DNA of 64,000 bases, from the NCBI GenBank assembly GCA_040902885.1, contig JBBDWK010000096.1, positions 13,059 to 77,058 of the forward strand. Reading direction: 5' to 3'. This DNA is from JBBDWK01 sp040902885. Its GTDB lineage: Bacteria; Acidobacteriota; Terriglobia; Bryobacterales; Bryobacteraceae. Positions 24,266 to 32,322 of the stretch are shown here, one piece after another. The notes beneath the pieces were generated by a model. The model searched no databases. It was not told the origin of the DNA and saw only the letters and a list, made by a program, of their open reading frames with translations. Numbering within the stretch: the first letter of the stretch is position 1; every line of letters begins with the position of its first letter. The translations under genes were made by a program, and so were the position numbers.

Positions 24266-25318
24266 GTGCGAAATTGCTTCATCGCGATACTGCTCTGTGT
24301 TCCGTGTACCTTGACGTTCGCTGAGGGGATTTACTTTCCGCCGCCCGGCGAGACTATGCAGCAGCAAAGCCGGTGGACACCGGAGCGCGCGGGCTTTGAT
24401 GCTCAAGTGATTCAGGAGTTGACCAGGGCGAACGTCGCCCAGCGTTGGGCGCTCTGGCGGCACGGCCACCTGATTCGCGTTCACGGCGACTTCAACCAGA
24501 CCAGCGACGTCGCCTCGAACCGCAAGACGTGGCATGCCATGATGGTCGGCGCCGCAATGCTGCAGGGAAAGATCCCTTCGGTCCGCCAGAAGGTAAGTCA
24601 CTGGAACAAGGAGCTGACGGGGAAGGACGCCGACGCGGCCTGGTGGCACGTGATGACCCAATCCGCCGGCTTCGACTATCCCTACGGCGCATATCCGGAC
24701 TTTGATCCGGGGAAAATGTGGACCTACTCCGACTACAATCTGATCAACCTATGCCGGGCTTTGGCGCGAACCTATGGGAAGAAAGACTACACAGAGGCAT
24801 ACGACGATGTGCTGCGGGCCGGTTATTTCGATGCGATCGGGATGCGAGGCTGGAGCACGGCGATCAAGAAAGACTCACGGTTCTCGGGTCCGAATGACGG
24901 TGTGCGGCTGGTGCTCGACCTTGAGGACATGGGCCGCCTCGGGCTTCTCGCGTTGGCACGCGGCAACTGGGCGGGCAAACAGTTAGTCCCAAGATGGTTC
25001 GTGGAAGCCCTTGAGAGCAAGCAGACCCGAGGGATGCGTGTGAACTACGAGGGGCCGAACGACGGAACAATCGGGCGCGACCCGAAGGAGTTTCCCGAAT
25101 CGCCATACGGCTTCCTCACTTGGGTGAACACCGACGGCGACTTGATTCCAGGAGCCAGCCGCGCCTGGGCCTATGCGAGCGGAGCGGGAGGTCACAAGAC
25201 CTATTGGAACCACAAACTCGGCATCGTTTTCGCGGCGGCGGGCGCGAAACTGCTTCCCAAGGGCGGGGACGTGGCCAACATCCTTGAAGCCCACTTGTCT
25301 CGCACCGAGACGCGCTAG
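24266..25318 (+). CDS. Exported serine hydrolase, class C beta-lactamase-like
   Basis: A 350 aa protein. The in-frame GTG at 24266 gives a clean signal peptide (MRNCFIAILLCVPCTLTFAE), so it is preferred to the TTG at 24242. The active-site SxxK is present as SNRK (residues 84-87). A later TYSDYN segment stands where YxN is expected, and GAGGHKTYW lies near the KTG/HxG position. Class C-like members include peptidases, esterases and DD-carboxypeptidase homologues rather than true beta-lactamases. The motifs are divergent, so the substrate is uncertain. It is divergent from the GH67-like gene and converges on the sialidase-like gene. Confidence 0.7.
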   Translation: MRNCFIAILLCVPCTLTFAEGIYFPPPGETMQQQSRWTPERAGFDAQVIQELTRANVAQRWALWRHGHLIRVHGDFNQTSDVASNRKTWHAMMVGAAMLQGKIPSVRQKVSHWNKELTGKDADAAWWHVMTQSAGFDYPYGAYPDFDPGKMWTYSDYNLINLCRALARTYGKKDYTEAYDDVLRAGYFDAIGMRGWSTAIKKDSRFSGPNDGVRLVLDLEDMGRLGLLALARGNWAGKQLVPRWFVEALESKQTRGMRVNYEGPNDGTIGRDPKEFPESPYGFLTWVNTDGDLIPGASRAWAYASGAGGHKTYWNHKLGIVFAAAGAKLLPKGGDVANILEAHLSRTETR

Positions 25319-25368
25319 CGGCCGGTTCACGAGCTTGCGCTCACCTCGGCGAAGGCTGATTCGAATTC

Positions 25369-26352
25369 CTATTCGCTCCAACGGACCTTCGCAAGATAAA
25401 CGCTGGTCTTTCCTTCATGGGAGGAGTAGTAGCTGACCCACAGCAGGTTATCGTGCCAGACCAGGCCGGGATAGCTATTATCGCCCGCGCTCGGCAGCGT
25501 CAGCACCGGCTCGTAATCCGCGCGCGACATGCGGGCCAGCACCGTGGCCGGCTTTTCGCCGTACTTGCGGCTACCCGCGACAATGGTGTTGTCGTGCAGG
25601 ATGAGGAAATTCGGTCCGCCCAGGCGCTGGCCAATGGAACGCCATTCCCATTCTTTATAGGGCGGCTTGCTGACGCCGACCTGACCATGGCGTTCGCCGT
25701 ACTCGCAACGCGCCAGCGCGATCATCTCGCCGGCCGGCGTGAAACGCAGCGTCGTCTCCGCAATTCCCGCGGGCTGCATCTCCACGACCCGGTCGTAATG
25801 AACGCCGTCGGGGCTGGAATAAAGGAACCCGGCCCGCGGCGTCTTCAGACCGCCGCCGCCAAGATACGAGACGCCCCAAGCCCGGCCGTTGTGCCAAGTG
25901 ACCCTCCAGAGCCAATCGCCGTCTGCCAGGATCGGCTGGAGCCTCGCCCAGTCCTTTCCATTCAAGGAGAACGAGACGCGCGGGCGGCGGTTGGCATATC
26001 CGCCTGTGGCCGCACGCACCGAGCCTCCGGCCAATATCATCAGCTTCCCATCCGGTGTAATTGAGAGCTTGGGGTCGCGCAGGTCGATCCCCTTTTCCTC
26101 CAACAGGGCGACAGGCTTCCACTGTTCCCCGTCGTCAGAAGCGAGCACGCGAAGCTTCCCGTCGCCAAGGACGTGCGTTTCCGCTTCCCGGAAGGTGCAG
26201 AACCACCGATCCCGATAACGGATCAGATCCGTGAACGCGTTGTGCCCCGCGCTGTCCCAGATCTTCTTGACTGAGACGATCCGCGGCGGCGCCGCCCACG
26301 TTACGGACGGCAGGATCAACCACAGAAAAAGACTATATAACCTAATTCGCAC
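25369..26352 (-). CDS. Exported Asp-box (sialidase-like) beta-propeller protein
   Basis: A 327 aa protein. Asp-box motifs typical of sialidase/BNR propellers occur at least three times: ASDDGEQW, SLNGKDW and SSPDGVHY. The GTG at 26352 gives a signal peptide (VRIRLYSLFLWLILPSVTWA). The open frame continues 49 residues further upstream, but that part lies inside the upstream gene and has no signal character. The proposed start overlaps the end of the TolB-CehA gene by 11 nt, so the two are coupled. It could be a sialidase, another exo-glycosidase or a carbohydrate-binding propeller; conserved sialidase Arg residues were not assigned. Confidence 0.72.
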   Translation of the reverse strand: MRIRLYSLFLWLILPSVTWAAPPRIVSVKKIWDSAGHNAFTDLIRYRDRWFCTFREAETHVLGDGKLRVLASDDGEQWKPVALLEEKGIDLRDPKLSITPDGKLMILAGGSVRAATGGYANRRPRVSFSLNGKDWARLQPILADGDWLWRVTWHNGRAWGVSYLGGGGLKTPRAGFLYSSPDGVHYDRVVEMQPAGIAETTLRFTPAGEMIALARCEYGERHGQVGVSKPPYKEWEWRSIGQRLGGPNFLILHDNTIVAGSRKYGEKPATVLARMSRADYEPVLTLPSAGDNSYPGLVWHDNLLWVSYYSSHEGKTSVYLAKVRWSE

Positions 26353-28828
26353 GTTCGAGCTTTTGGCGGTAATGTGCGAGCGCTTGGTCAAACATCTTCC
26401 GCGTGCGTGCCCGGTTGTCTCCCGGGCCAAAGTTATTGCGCTGCTCCAGGCTGTACCAGAGACGATCGATCCAACGGAGCATGAGTTCCAGGTCTTCACG
26501 CACGAGGACCGGCTGATCGCCGGCTCGGACGAAGATGGCTCCGGAGTGGGCGCGCGGTACGCTTCCAGTGACTCCGCGCGTCGGCTTCCCGCTGGCTCTC
26601 ACCGCGAACCAGGAACTCCCATCCCCGCTCACATCTTTTTCGATGCGCAGCGATCCCGCGCTCCCGTCCGCTTCCCGGCGCTCGATCACTCTGCCATTCT
26701 GGATGATTTCCGCCACGGTCAGCGAAGTCTGAGAAGTGAACTCCGCGGTGAGCCGCGCGGACCATGGCTGATCTGCCGGGACGCGAATTTCCGACCCGGG
26801 CGGCTGCCCGTTGATGGTGAAGGCGACCAGCGGGCCGTTCGTCACGAAAACGCGGCCCTCCCGATACCTCGCCAGCCAGCGGTCCCAGCTCATCGTGCTT
26901 CCGACCTCCACGTACTGCCGGGAGCCGCCGGGTATGCTGTTGATCCCTCGCCAATTCGTAAAAACGTCCGTGCCCGCGCCCGGCAAAATCTTGAACCCTG
27001 AGTTGAGAAGGCTATACCAGATCTGGTAGGCCGGGTCGCCGTAAGGCAGCACGTCGATGGCGTCCATCGCTCCCAGCGCGGCGGTAACCGGAGCTTCCTT
27101 GGCGCCGAGCGCCGTATCGAAAACATCGTTCATGGAACCGCCGATGGGGTGGACGTAACTCACAAACCCGCCCTGCCGCCGCGCTTCCAGAGCGGCCATG
27201 GTATTTAAGGGAAAATCATACGGCGAGTTGCTTCCGATCACGCTCGTGTAGGACGGCGGCACCTGTTTCTTGAGATTCAAGAAAGCCATGTGGCCGAGCG
27301 GATCGCTATTGCGATACTCCTGATTCCAGTAGAGGATGTAGCGCGGCTTGGAGATGGGATCCGGCGCGCCGCGGAAAAACTCTTTGTCGTGGATGAAGGC
27401 GCCTTCGGCATTGGCCACGATCATATTGGCCGTATTCAAGTCTTCCGCCTCGAGCCATTCGAGCGATTGCTTCGGCCTCTGATAGTAGCTGCCGCCGTAG
27501 TTGGCATGGAAATGGTTTTCACCGGTGTACCAGCCGCGTTGATACCAGTTGGTCCAACGCTCCATCTGGATGGTGACGGTGGTGGTCTCCCCGGCGCCTA
27601 CGTCAACGGTCCGGTCCAGGATGCGGTACTCGACACCTTTGAGGGCGGTCAGCCGCAGCGTGCCTGCTGGCGCCACAAACTCGTCGTCTCCGCCGGCGAT
27701 GAAGAACCCCTCACGCGGCGCGCCCGCCTCCAGAGCGTAGTAGAACATCGGCGATCCCGAGGGTCCATAGGCCTTTCCGTCGGCCGCGCGCACGTAGAGC
27801 CGCGCGGGACTCGGCGCGCCGGTTTCATCGAGCACTTTCACACGCACCCGGCCCGAAGGCGAACGAAATTTCAGACCGCTGATGCGCACGTGCGTCTTCT
27901 CGCCGCCGGAAACCGGCATGAGGAAGATATCAATGTTTCCCAACTGGTTGGAAACGTGCGCCACCCGTTGCCCATCGGGAGAAACGGCCGGCGAGAACTC
28001 ATCGCGCGTCGTGTTGGTGATGGCTTCGGGTGAGCCGCCCTGCCGTCCGAGGCGATACAACTCGTAGTCCCCTTTCCCGTTCACCACGACTCCCGAGTAG
28101 ACCACGCCCGAGCCGCTGGGCAGAGCCGATAACGAATGCAGCTTCACGATATCCTCGCTCCGATATCGCGTCAGCGGCAATTGCACCGAAATGGGCGGGC
28201 GTCCGGTTCGGATGGACCAGATCTGGGGCGCGTTCTCGCGCTGCGTCGCGAAGAACAGTTCATCCGCGGTGCGATTCCATGAAGCGTCCACCCAATTCGC
28301 CACGGGATTTCGCTGCGGCCGCTGCTGGAGTGGGGTGACCGTTCCGCCGTCAACCGGAATTTCATGCAACAACGATCCCGCGTTCGGCGCCAGCAATCCG
28401 CACGCCAGGCGGGAGCCATCCGGCGACCAGGTAAGCGTTCCGGCTATGGGGTAGGGAGTCGCAACAGCGCGCTCGCGTCCCGTCGCCACCTCTACAACTT
28501 TCAGTTGCCCGGAGATGTTCGGAATGCGTCCGGCCGGAGGAGGACCGCTTACGAATGCGATGAGATCGCCCTTCGGAGACCACGATGGATGTGCGTGGTA
28601 GCCGCTCGAATTGGTGACCTGCACGGCTTCACCGCCTTCGGGCGAAACCTGCCAGATACTGCCGAACATAGAGAAGGCCAGCCGGGAACCGTCGGGAGAC
28701 CACGTGGGGTCGGTGGCGCCCCATGTGATGTCTTCAGAATCGGCGGCGGAGATGCCGGGGAATCGGTCGCGGAGAGCGAGTGCAACCAGAAGCAATCCGG
28801 CGAGCAGCGTGAGGAGACGCGGCAGCAT
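26342..28828 (-). CDS. Exported TolB-like propeller fused to CehA/McbA-type metallohydrolase
   Basis: An 828 aa protein in three parts. A signal peptide begins at ATG 28828 (MLPRLLTLLAGLLLVALAL), preferred over the more upstream ATG. Residues about 35-310 hold repeated TolB/PD40 motifs (SPDGSRLAFS, SPKGDLIAFV, SPDGSRLACG, SPDGQRVAHV), forming a propeller. A short beta domain (about 325-420) resembles a carboxypeptidase-regulatory fold. The C-terminal half starts with WYTGENHFHANYGG, a His-rich metal site as in CehA/McbA PHP-like hydrolases. CehA/McbA hydrolyse carbamate esters such as carbaryl, but most homologues have unknown substrates. Confidence 0.75.
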   Translation of the reverse strand: MLPRLLTLLAGLLLVALALRDRFPGISAADSEDITWGATDPTWSPDGSRLAFSMFGSIWQVSPEGGEAVQVTNSSGYHAHPSWSPKGDLIAFVSGPPPAGRIPNISGQLKVVEVATGRERAVATPYPIAGTLTWSPDGSRLACGLLAPNAGSLLHEIPVDGGTVTPLQQRPQRNPVANWVDASWNRTADELFFATQRENAPQIWSIRTGRPPISVQLPLTRYRSEDIVKLHSLSALPSGSGVVYSGVVVNGKGDYELYRLGRQGGSPEAITNTTRDEFSPAVSPDGQRVAHVSNQLGNIDIFLMPVSGGEKTHVRISGLKFRSPSGRVRVKVLDETGAPSPARLYVRAADGKAYGPSGSPMFYYALEAGAPREGFFIAGGDDEFVAPAGTLRLTALKGVEYRILDRTVDVGAGETTTVTIQMERWTNWYQRGWYTGENHFHANYGGSYYQRPKQSLEWLEAEDLNTANMIVANAEGAFIHDKEFFRGAPDPISKPRYILYWNQEYRNSDPLGHMAFLNLKKQVPPSYTSVIGSNSPYDFPLNTMAALEARRQGGFVSYVHPIGGSMNDVFDTALGAKEAPVTAALGAMDAIDVLPYGDPAYQIWYSLLNSGFKILPGAGTDVFTNWRGINSIPGGSRQYVEVGSTMSWDRWLARYREGRVFVTNGPLVAFTINGQPPGSEIRVPADQPWSARLTAEFTSQTSLTVAEIIQNGRVIERREADGSAGSLRIEKDVSGDGSSWFAVRASGKPTRGVTGSVPRAHSGAIFVRAGDQPVLVREDLELMLRWIDRLWYSLEQRNNFGPGDNRARTRKMFDQALAHYRQKLERAN

Positions 28829-28889
28829 GGCCGTAGTATACGGCAAGCGGTACTCTTAAGCGGCGCATGGTATTCTGGGTACGCAGGCC

Positions 28890-29249
28890 ATGAAGAGTCG
28901 CTGGGCAATATTGCTGCTTGTGGTGATGCCGCTGGTTCTCACACGGCCCCTCGACTGCCTTACGCCGCTGACGATGGACCAGAAGTCAGTTGAATGCTGT
29001 GCGAAAGGCCAGTGTTCGCCGGGTAGTGCCCAAGCAGACGAGTGCTGCCAGCAGTCTCCGCAAGCTGGCAAATACTTCCAAACGGCCTCGAAGGCCTCTA
29101 TCGATGCCCCAGTGATGCTCCTTGTCGTCCATGGTTCGATCGATGTTTTTCCTCAGTTTTTGTCAACTCTGAATTCCCTCGCTTTCGACCTGGCTTCAGT
29201 GCATGGGCCGCCAGGCTCAGGGACCCCACCGCTTCCTCTCCTGATCTAG
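28890..29249 (+). CDS. Small Cys-rich exported protein of the metal-efflux locus
   Basis: A 119 aa protein opening with a signal or membrane-anchor helix (about 5-18). A short Cys-rich stretch follows, with Cys at residues 36, 37, 42, 52 and 53 (VECCAKGQCS and DECCQQ), plus Cys23. The C-terminal half is Leu/Pro-rich without a recognised fold. Paired cysteines in an exported protein just ahead of a Cu/Ag efflux operon suggest soft-metal binding or sensing. The gap to the TolC-like gene contains a small hairpin (CCGTGC/GCACGG, 29263-29280) with no T-run. No family recognised. Confidence 0.6.
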   Translation: MKSRWAILLLVVMPLVLTRPLDCLTPLTMDQKSVECCAKGQCSPGSAQADECCQQSPQAGKYFQTASKASIDAPVMLLVVHGSIDVFPQFLSTLNSLAFDLASVHGPPGSGTPPLPLLI

Positions 29250-29329
29250 CCCCTCCTCTACTCCGTGCGGTCACGCACGGGCTCGTCTCTCATTCTCAGT
29301 TTTAACAGTCTATCGGTGGAGGTTTTTGC

Positions 29330-30607
29330 ATGTGGCGACATGTCGCCGTAGTGCCTTTATTTGTAGGGCTTGCCTTAGAGCCAGCCTATGGACAAGCGTC
29401 CGATCCCGAGAATCGTTCAGAGGCAGTCGGTCTTCGAGGTCTTGTCCGGGAATTGCTACAGAACAATCCCGAGATTCGCGCGGCGCGATTCCGCTATGAG
29501 GCAATCACCAAGCGGCCGACACAAGCCGGGACCCTGCCGGATCCGAAGGTCACATTCGCGAACGTGGGCGTCGGGCATCCGCTATCGCGACTGAACGCAA
29601 GCGACTTTGCTTATTACGGCCTAGGCATTTCGCAAGAAGTGCCGTTCCCTGGGAAGCTGTCACTTGCCGCCGAAGAGGCGAGAAAGGAAGCCCAGAGCGC
29701 GGAGGCGGAGTACGAGGCTACCGTTCTGGATAAGATCGCGCAACTGAAGCTGGCGTTTTACGACTGGTACTACCTGTCGAAAGCCCTCGAGATTACCCGG
29801 AAGAACCTGGATCTTCTCGACCGCTTTGAAAAGATTGCCCGCGCACGATACTCGGTCGGCAAAGGAATCCTGCCAGATGTACTGAAAGCCCAAGTGGAGT
29901 ATTCCGGTTTGTCGCAACAGTTGGAGCTTTTGGAGCAAAGGCTCGCCACGGCCGAAACCCGCATTCAGACCCTGATCGAGAGACCAGTAGAAAAGCCGCT
30001 CGGCCGGCCGGCGGACGTCACGCTCTCGCCTCTCGAGATGAGTTTGGAATCGGTTCTCTCCGCTCTCGAAGAGAGCGCGCCGGAACTCCGCTCTAGGCAG
30101 TTCCTGATCGAGAGCAGAGCAGTGGGCGTGAACCGCGCAAGAAAAGAGTACCGTCCGGATTTCAATTTCAGCTTCCAATGGCAACGAACCGGGACCAGGT
30201 TCCCCGACTACTACATGGCCGTTGCCGAAGTGAAGCTGCCGGTCTACTTCTGGCGCAAACAGCGCTATGGCGTCGAGGAGGCAGTTGCCCGGCTTCGGGA
30301 GTCACGCGCGAACTATCGCACGGCTCAGCAGGACCTGGTCTTTACGGCCAAGGACCAATATCTGACCGCGAAGACGAGTGAACGAGTTTTGGATCTCTAT
30401 CGGGCCGGCGTCATACCCCAAGCGAGCCTATCGCTCGAGTCCAACGTGGCCGCCTACGAGGTCGGCAACATCGATTTCTTAACTCTCTTGAACAGTATGA
30501 CGACTCTCCTGAGTTTCGAGATGGAGTACTACGAGGAGCTGGCCAGGCACGAACAGGCGCTTGCACGGCTGGAGCCGCTTGTCGGCAGAGAGCTCACAAC
30601 TTTCTAG
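29330..30607 (+). CDS. TolC/CusC-family outer-membrane efflux channel
   Basis: A 425 aa protein with an N-terminal signal (MWRHVAVVPLFVGLALEPAYG) and the long alpha-helical repeats of outer-membrane efflux proteins. Segments such as LVRELLQNNPEIRAARFRYE and DKIAQLKLAFYDWYYLSKAL belong to the two TolC structural repeats. These trimers form the exit duct of tripartite pumps. The CusB-like and CusA-like genes follow directly (11 nt and 9 nt gaps), so it is the outer-membrane part of that metal pump. Confidence 0.9.
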   Translation: MWRHVAVVPLFVGLALEPAYGQASDPENRSEAVGLRGLVRELLQNNPEIRAARFRYEAITKRPTQAGTLPDPKVTFANVGVGHPLSRLNASDFAYYGLGISQEVPFPGKLSLAAEEARKEAQSAEAEYEATVLDKIAQLKLAFYDWYYLSKALEITRKNLDLLDRFEKIARARYSVGKGILPDVLKAQVEYSGLSQQLELLEQRLATAETRIQTLIERPVEKPLGRPADVTLSPLEMSLESVLSALEESAPELRSRQFLIESRAVGVNRARKEYRPDFNFSFQWQRTGTRFPDYYMAVAEVKLPVYFWRKQRYGVEEAVARLRESRANYRTAQQDLVFTAKDQYLTAKTSERVLDLYRAGVIPQASLSLESNVAAYEVGNIDFLTLLNSMTTLLSFEMEYYEELARHEQALARLEPLVGRELTTF

Positions 30608-30618
30608 GACGATTTGCC

Positions 30619-32313
30619 ATGGAGCCCGTAAATAAGGATTCGATAGAAGTGGCGGAAAACGCGAAGCCGAGCGAAAGGTCCCCTAAACGAAGGCGGGTGC
30701 TGCTCGTGCTTGCCGTGTTGCTCGCCGTCGCTATTGGGTTCGCCATTTACAGACAGTCGAATGCCTCAGGAAGGGTAGAGGAGACTTCCACACAGGCCTC
30801 TCAAGATGTCTACTACTGCCCGATGCACCCTCAGCAGCGATCCGGCAGGCCGGGCAACTGCCCGATCTGCAGTATGAAGCTGGTCAAGATGGAGACATCC
30901 GCCGAGGGGCAGACCCCGATGGCTGGCATGGAGACGGAAACCGCGGGAGCACCCACCGCGAACGCCATCTACATCGCCCCGGAGAAGCGGCAACTGATCG
31001 GCGTGAATTCCGTGCCCGCGGAACTCCGGCGCTTGCAGAAGGAGATCCGCACGGTAGGCAAGATTGGCTACGACGAAACCAGGATCACGCACATCCACAC
31101 GAAGTTTTCGGGCTACATCGAAGAGGTCTTCGTTGACTTCATAGGCCAATCCGTCAAAAGAGGCCAGCCGCTGTTCACCATTTACAGTCCCGAGCTGGTT
31201 GCCACACAGGAAGAGTACCTGCTTGCGATGAAGTCCCGCCAAATCCTCGGAGACAGCCCGATTGAGGCCGTTTCGGCGGGCGCGCGCAATCTTGTGGGAG
31301 CGGCTCGGCGACGGCTTCGGTTGTGGGACATCAGCGAACGGGAGATCGAGAGCCTCGAACGGACGGGTGAAGTGAAGCGGGCGCTCACAATCTATTCTCC
31401 CGTTAGCGGCGTAGTGACGCAGCGCGCCGCCTACCATCACGGCAAGTACGTCACCCCGGAAACGGAGCTCTACGCCATCGTCGATCTCTCATCAGTTTGG
31501 GCCTTAGGAGAGGTTTATGAACGCGACCTGCCTTACGTCGGCTTGGGGCAGACCGCCCGAGTTGAATTCCCTTACACGTCGGACATGCCGAACCGCTCCG
31601 GCAAGGTGGTCTTCGTTTCTCCGACGTTGAAACCGGAAACACGCACCGTCGAGGTGCGCCTGGAATTCCCCAATCCGAACCTCAAGCTCCGGCCGGATAT
31701 GTTCGTGAATTTCCGCCTTTGGAAGGACCTCGGCCGCCACTTGGCTGTGCCGGTTGATGCCGTGTTGCAGACGGGCACGGAACAGTACGTGTTCGTCGAC
31801 TTGGGCGAAGGTTACTTCGAGCCGCGCCCGGTGCGGCTCGGGGCAGAGGCCGACGGTTACTATGCGATCGAAAGCGGCTTACAGGTTGGCGAACTTGTCG
31901 TGACGGCAGCCAACTTCATTTTGGATTCCGAAAGCCGGCTAAAGGGCGTGTTCGAAAACATGGGTAAGCCTTCGCCGGTTTCTCCGGGCCAAGCTGGAGC
32001 GCCAAAGCAGAATCTTTCCATCGAAGTCCTGGAGCCGAAAACAGCGAAGGTTGGGGCGAACCGGATCCGCGTGGCCGTAAAGGATTCGTCGGGCAAGCCT
32101 GTCGAAAACGCGGACGTCCAGGTGCGGCTGTTCATGCCCCAGATGGGAAGCATGCCTCCGATGACGTCAACGGCTTCCCCGCAACACGCGGGGAAGGGGG
32201 TGTATCAGGGCACAATCGACTTCCAAATGGCCTGGACGTGGGCGACGACCATTACTGTTCGAAGGGATGGCCAGGTCATGGACTCGCTCCAGACGACCAT
32301 CACGGCACGCTAG
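30619..32313 (+). CDS. cusB: CusB-type RND periplasmic adaptor with N-terminal heavy-metal-binding domain
   Basis: A 564 aa adaptor. A TM anchor at residues 27-44 is followed by a heavy-metal-binding domain at about 65-90 (YYCPMHP, then CPICSMKL), with Cys67, His70, Cys81 and Cys84 as ligands. The barrel-sandwich hybrid, helical hairpin and beta-barrel domains of the adaptor follow (for example IHTKFSGYIEEVFVDFIG and PVSGVVTQRAAYHHGKYV). The final 95 residues (from NLSIEVLEP) form an extra FixH/YtkA-like beta domain, with Met-rich MPQMGSMPPM. CusB picks up Cu(I)/Ag(I) in the periplasm and passes it to CusA. The Met-rich tail supports copper/silver. Confidence 0.9.
   Translation: MEPVNKDSIEVAENAKPSERSPKRRRVLLVLAVLLAVAIGFAIYRQSNASGRVEETSTQASQDVYYCPMHPQQRSGRPGNCPICSMKLVKMETSAEGQTPMAGMETETAGAPTANAIYIAPEKRQLIGVNSVPAELRRLQKEIRTVGKIGYDETRITHIHTKFSGYIEEVFVDFIGQSVKRGQPLFTIYSPELVATQEEYLLAMKSRQILGDSPIEAVSAGARNLVGAARRRLRLWDISEREIESLERTGEVKRALTIYSPVSGVVTQRAAYHHGKYVTPETELYAIVDLSSVWALGEVYERDLPYVGLGQTARVEFPYTSDMPNRSGKVVFVSPTLKPETRTVEVRLEFPNPNLKLRPDMFVNFRLWKDLGRHLAVPVDAVLQTGTEQYVFVDLGEGYFEPRPVRLGAEADGYYAIESGLQVGELVVTAANFILDSESRLKGVFENMGKPSPVSPGQAGAPKQNLSIEVLEPKTAKVGANRIRVAVKDSSGKPVENADVQVRLFMPQMGSMPPMTSTASPQHAGKGVYQGTIDFQMAWTWATTITVRRDGQVMDSLQTTITAR
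32174..32196. repeat. GC-rich hairpin inside the adaptor coding sequence
   Basis: CTTCCCCGC and GCGGGGAAG form a perfect 9-bp stem around AACAC. It encodes a Ser/Pro/Gln/His/Ala/Gly linker in the FixH-like C-terminal domain. It may be a chance feature of GC-rich coding DNA. Confidence 0.5.
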
Positions 32314-32322
32314 GACATCGGG

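Noticed and set aside
24266..25318. True class C beta-lactamase (antibiotic resistance)
   Set aside because: SxxK exists, but the YxN and KTG motifs are divergent; no resistance context.
29263..29280. Rho-independent terminator between the Cys-rich gene and the TolC-like gene
   Set aside because: Only a 6-bp stem and no following T-run; not annotated as a terminator.
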